A stretch of 64,000 nt of DNA from Parasponia andersonii. Its lineage: Eukaryota > Streptophyta > Magnoliopsida > Rosales > Cannabaceae. Shown in pieces: positions 62,167 to 64,000 of the stretch. The position numbers were made by a program, and so were the translations under genes. Numbering within the stretch: position 1 is the stretch's first letter; each line of letters starts with the position of its first letter. Under the pieces are notes generated by a model, which searched no databases, was not told where the DNA came from, and saw only the letters and a program-made list of their open reading frames with translations. Location of the stretch: assembly GCA_002914805.1 (NCBI GenBank), contig JXTB01000129.1:482763-546762 (forward strand), in the 5' to 3' direction.

Positions 62167-64000
62167 ATTTGATTTGATTTCGTAATTGGAATATGTTGTA
62201 TGATGATCAATTAAATTAATTAAAGCTTAGCTTTGGCCACGTATTGTGAAGCTACTTTCAGTTGGATTGCTAACTTAACTCGCCATAGCTCTATTTAAGG
62301 CATAAAGAAATTGTGTGCAAATTATTTTGGATTGAATTAACGAGATACATGTATATATTGTAGAAATTCCGATTGCTGGAAGCATTGAATTTGAACTAAG
62401 CATATATACATTTCTAAGCACGAAAGATCAGAGACAGCTCGGTCTAGACATGGCTTAGTTTGCATATATTGTTATGTATATTATCGAGAAAGGCATATCA
62501 ATCATGATAGGATCCTAGACCAGCAATTAAACATATATACATATATATATACACACCTATACACACCAAACTTGACGTTTTACTGCATATTCTATCTATT
62601 ATAGACCTGATGGATGATTTCGTGCATGGGAACGCTTCAAAGAAGTCGTTAATTCCCACTTTAGATTATATATTTGGCTGGAAAATGTTTCAAACACGTC
62701 GTGAAGTTACGTTGACCATTTGGACCAACTTATATCACCCGGTTCCAGGTTCTAATTCATCCTTTGGACAGTTGACTAGCTATCACGTAAGATGGTAAGA
62801 GCCATTGAATTTTGAATTTTATAATATTACTGCCACGTGTATTTGGTCTCTTATCTTATGCTAAGCACTGTGAGGATCGATCTGTCTTTTTAAACGTCCG
62901 CCAAGTATAATAACTTATTTATTCCACTACTTAGTTTACCAAAAATAAATAATAAAAAGAAAGAGATCCAAACGGATCACAAATTATGATTCAAATCCTA
63001 TAACCAATTAAGATTAACATAGAATCTGGTTGAAGTCGTAAGGTTTTATTTTTCATTCTTTTTTTGATATTTCTTTTAATTAATGTTGACTTGAATATAC
63101 TAGTAGTGGGAAATAAATGTAAGTGTAATAATATTCTTAGCTTTCGTCTTCCCTTATCAGCTTTGATGGGATGAAGCTTATTATCATGACGTATTAAATG
63201 GGGGTTGCGTGCGTATGAACGAAGATCTGATCTAAAGTTAAATAAGAGGCAAAAAGCGCGAAAGAGATGGGGAAGGCCCCTACAGTCTAAACAAACTAAG
63301 AACAAGTGGATCACAAAAAATGGCTCATCTATAATATACATATATTTATTTATTCCCTATCAACTTCTACACCACACGCACCGCGTTTTATCTCTCTAAC
63401 GCGTTAGCCTCGTCTTATCCTATTCCTATCAAGTATCATCCTATGCTTTCAATTACTAATCCTTCAACTTAATTTTCCTCAAGAAGGAATAAAAAAAAAA
63501 AAGTAAAAATAGAAAATACTCAATATATGCGACTTAATAACAGCAAGAGTATTCTTTAATTAGGACCCCAAAAAAAAAAAAAAAAAAAACAAACAAGAAG
63601 GTTTTCGTCAATATAACTGTATTTGTACGTAATTGGTTTTTTGTTACATGGAGATTTCTGTTTTAATTTAAGCAGTTTAATTAAAAAAAGAAAATGATAA
63701 TAAAATCAGCGGCTAAGAGCACAGCGACACGTAATGAGAAAAAAAAAAAGAAGGAAAAATTAGACGTTGGTGGACGGGGTAGTTGAAATTACGAGATTAC
63801 CCTTTACGACTTAAAAGGGACAATTCAACAGTAGGAGAAAAGCAGAGGTTTTTGTCAGTGCAGGGAGAGAGAGAACGCAATGAGACGGAAAAGAAAGCTG
63901 CTGATCAACATTTTTACATATATATATAATACATAGATCTCTCTCTCTCTCTCTCAAGCACACGAGGGTGTCTTCTCTGTAATACATATATATAATACAT
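61753..64000. other. Intergenic DNA, perhaps leading to a gene beyond the window
   Basis: The first 150-250 bases are the probable 3' UTR. A (TA)n run lies at about 62130-62161. No gene is seen. The last 150 bases carry TATA-like words (acatatatatataatacat at about 63916-63935) and a CT-rich run (63938-63955), which could be the promoter and leader of a plus-strand gene starting past 64000. Confidence 0.35.

Overview
The window is nuclear DNA of a flowering plant, almost certainly a eudicot. It is AT-rich, its genes are split by GT-AG introns, its proteins belong to plant families, it carries (TA)n and (GA)n microsatellites, and transposon remnants sit between the genes. I cannot name the species. 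Exon maps below were read by eye: splice signals, reading phase across every junction and family similarity all had to agree. No database search was run.

Layout. 1-4100: a decayed minus-strand transposon gene (DUF1985 region plus Ulp1-like protease region, the type carried by Mutator-like KI/Kaonashi elements) with a striking TCGAA array upstream of its coding part. 5987-10328 (+): a ten-exon GT65/GT106-type O-fucosyltransferase. 10330-15188: intergenic, with two MITE-like foldback elements. 15189-20244 (-): eleven-exon EARLY STARVATION 1 (ESV1), a Trp-rich plastid starch protein. 20245-23831: repeats and microsatellites. 23832-28030 (-): a thirteen-exon WD40 protein of the EIPR1/TSSC1 family. 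28031-34909: a broken LINE, tandem duplications and AT-rich DNA. 34910-38012 (+): a two-exon type II membrane protein, probably DUF7796. 41999-42331 (-): a small hydrophilic protein gene with an ABRE-like promoter. 43900-48449: LTR-retrotransposon debris with a second LTR inserted in it. 53250-54155 (+): intronless DUF241 protein. 59033-61752 (+): four-exon DUF630/DUF632 (NRG2-like) protein. 61753-64000: intergenic.

The seven intact genes look like unrelated housekeeping or plant-specific genes, not a cluster: secretory-pathway glycosylation, starch turnover, endosomal tethering, and plant-specific families of partly known function. The most unusual sequence is the array at 2387-3550: TCGAA recurs about every 11 bp over 1.1 kb, organised in longer units of about 260-270 bp, inside what looks like the 5' intron of the transposon gene. 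I found no CRISPR array, rRNA gene or convincing tRNA gene.
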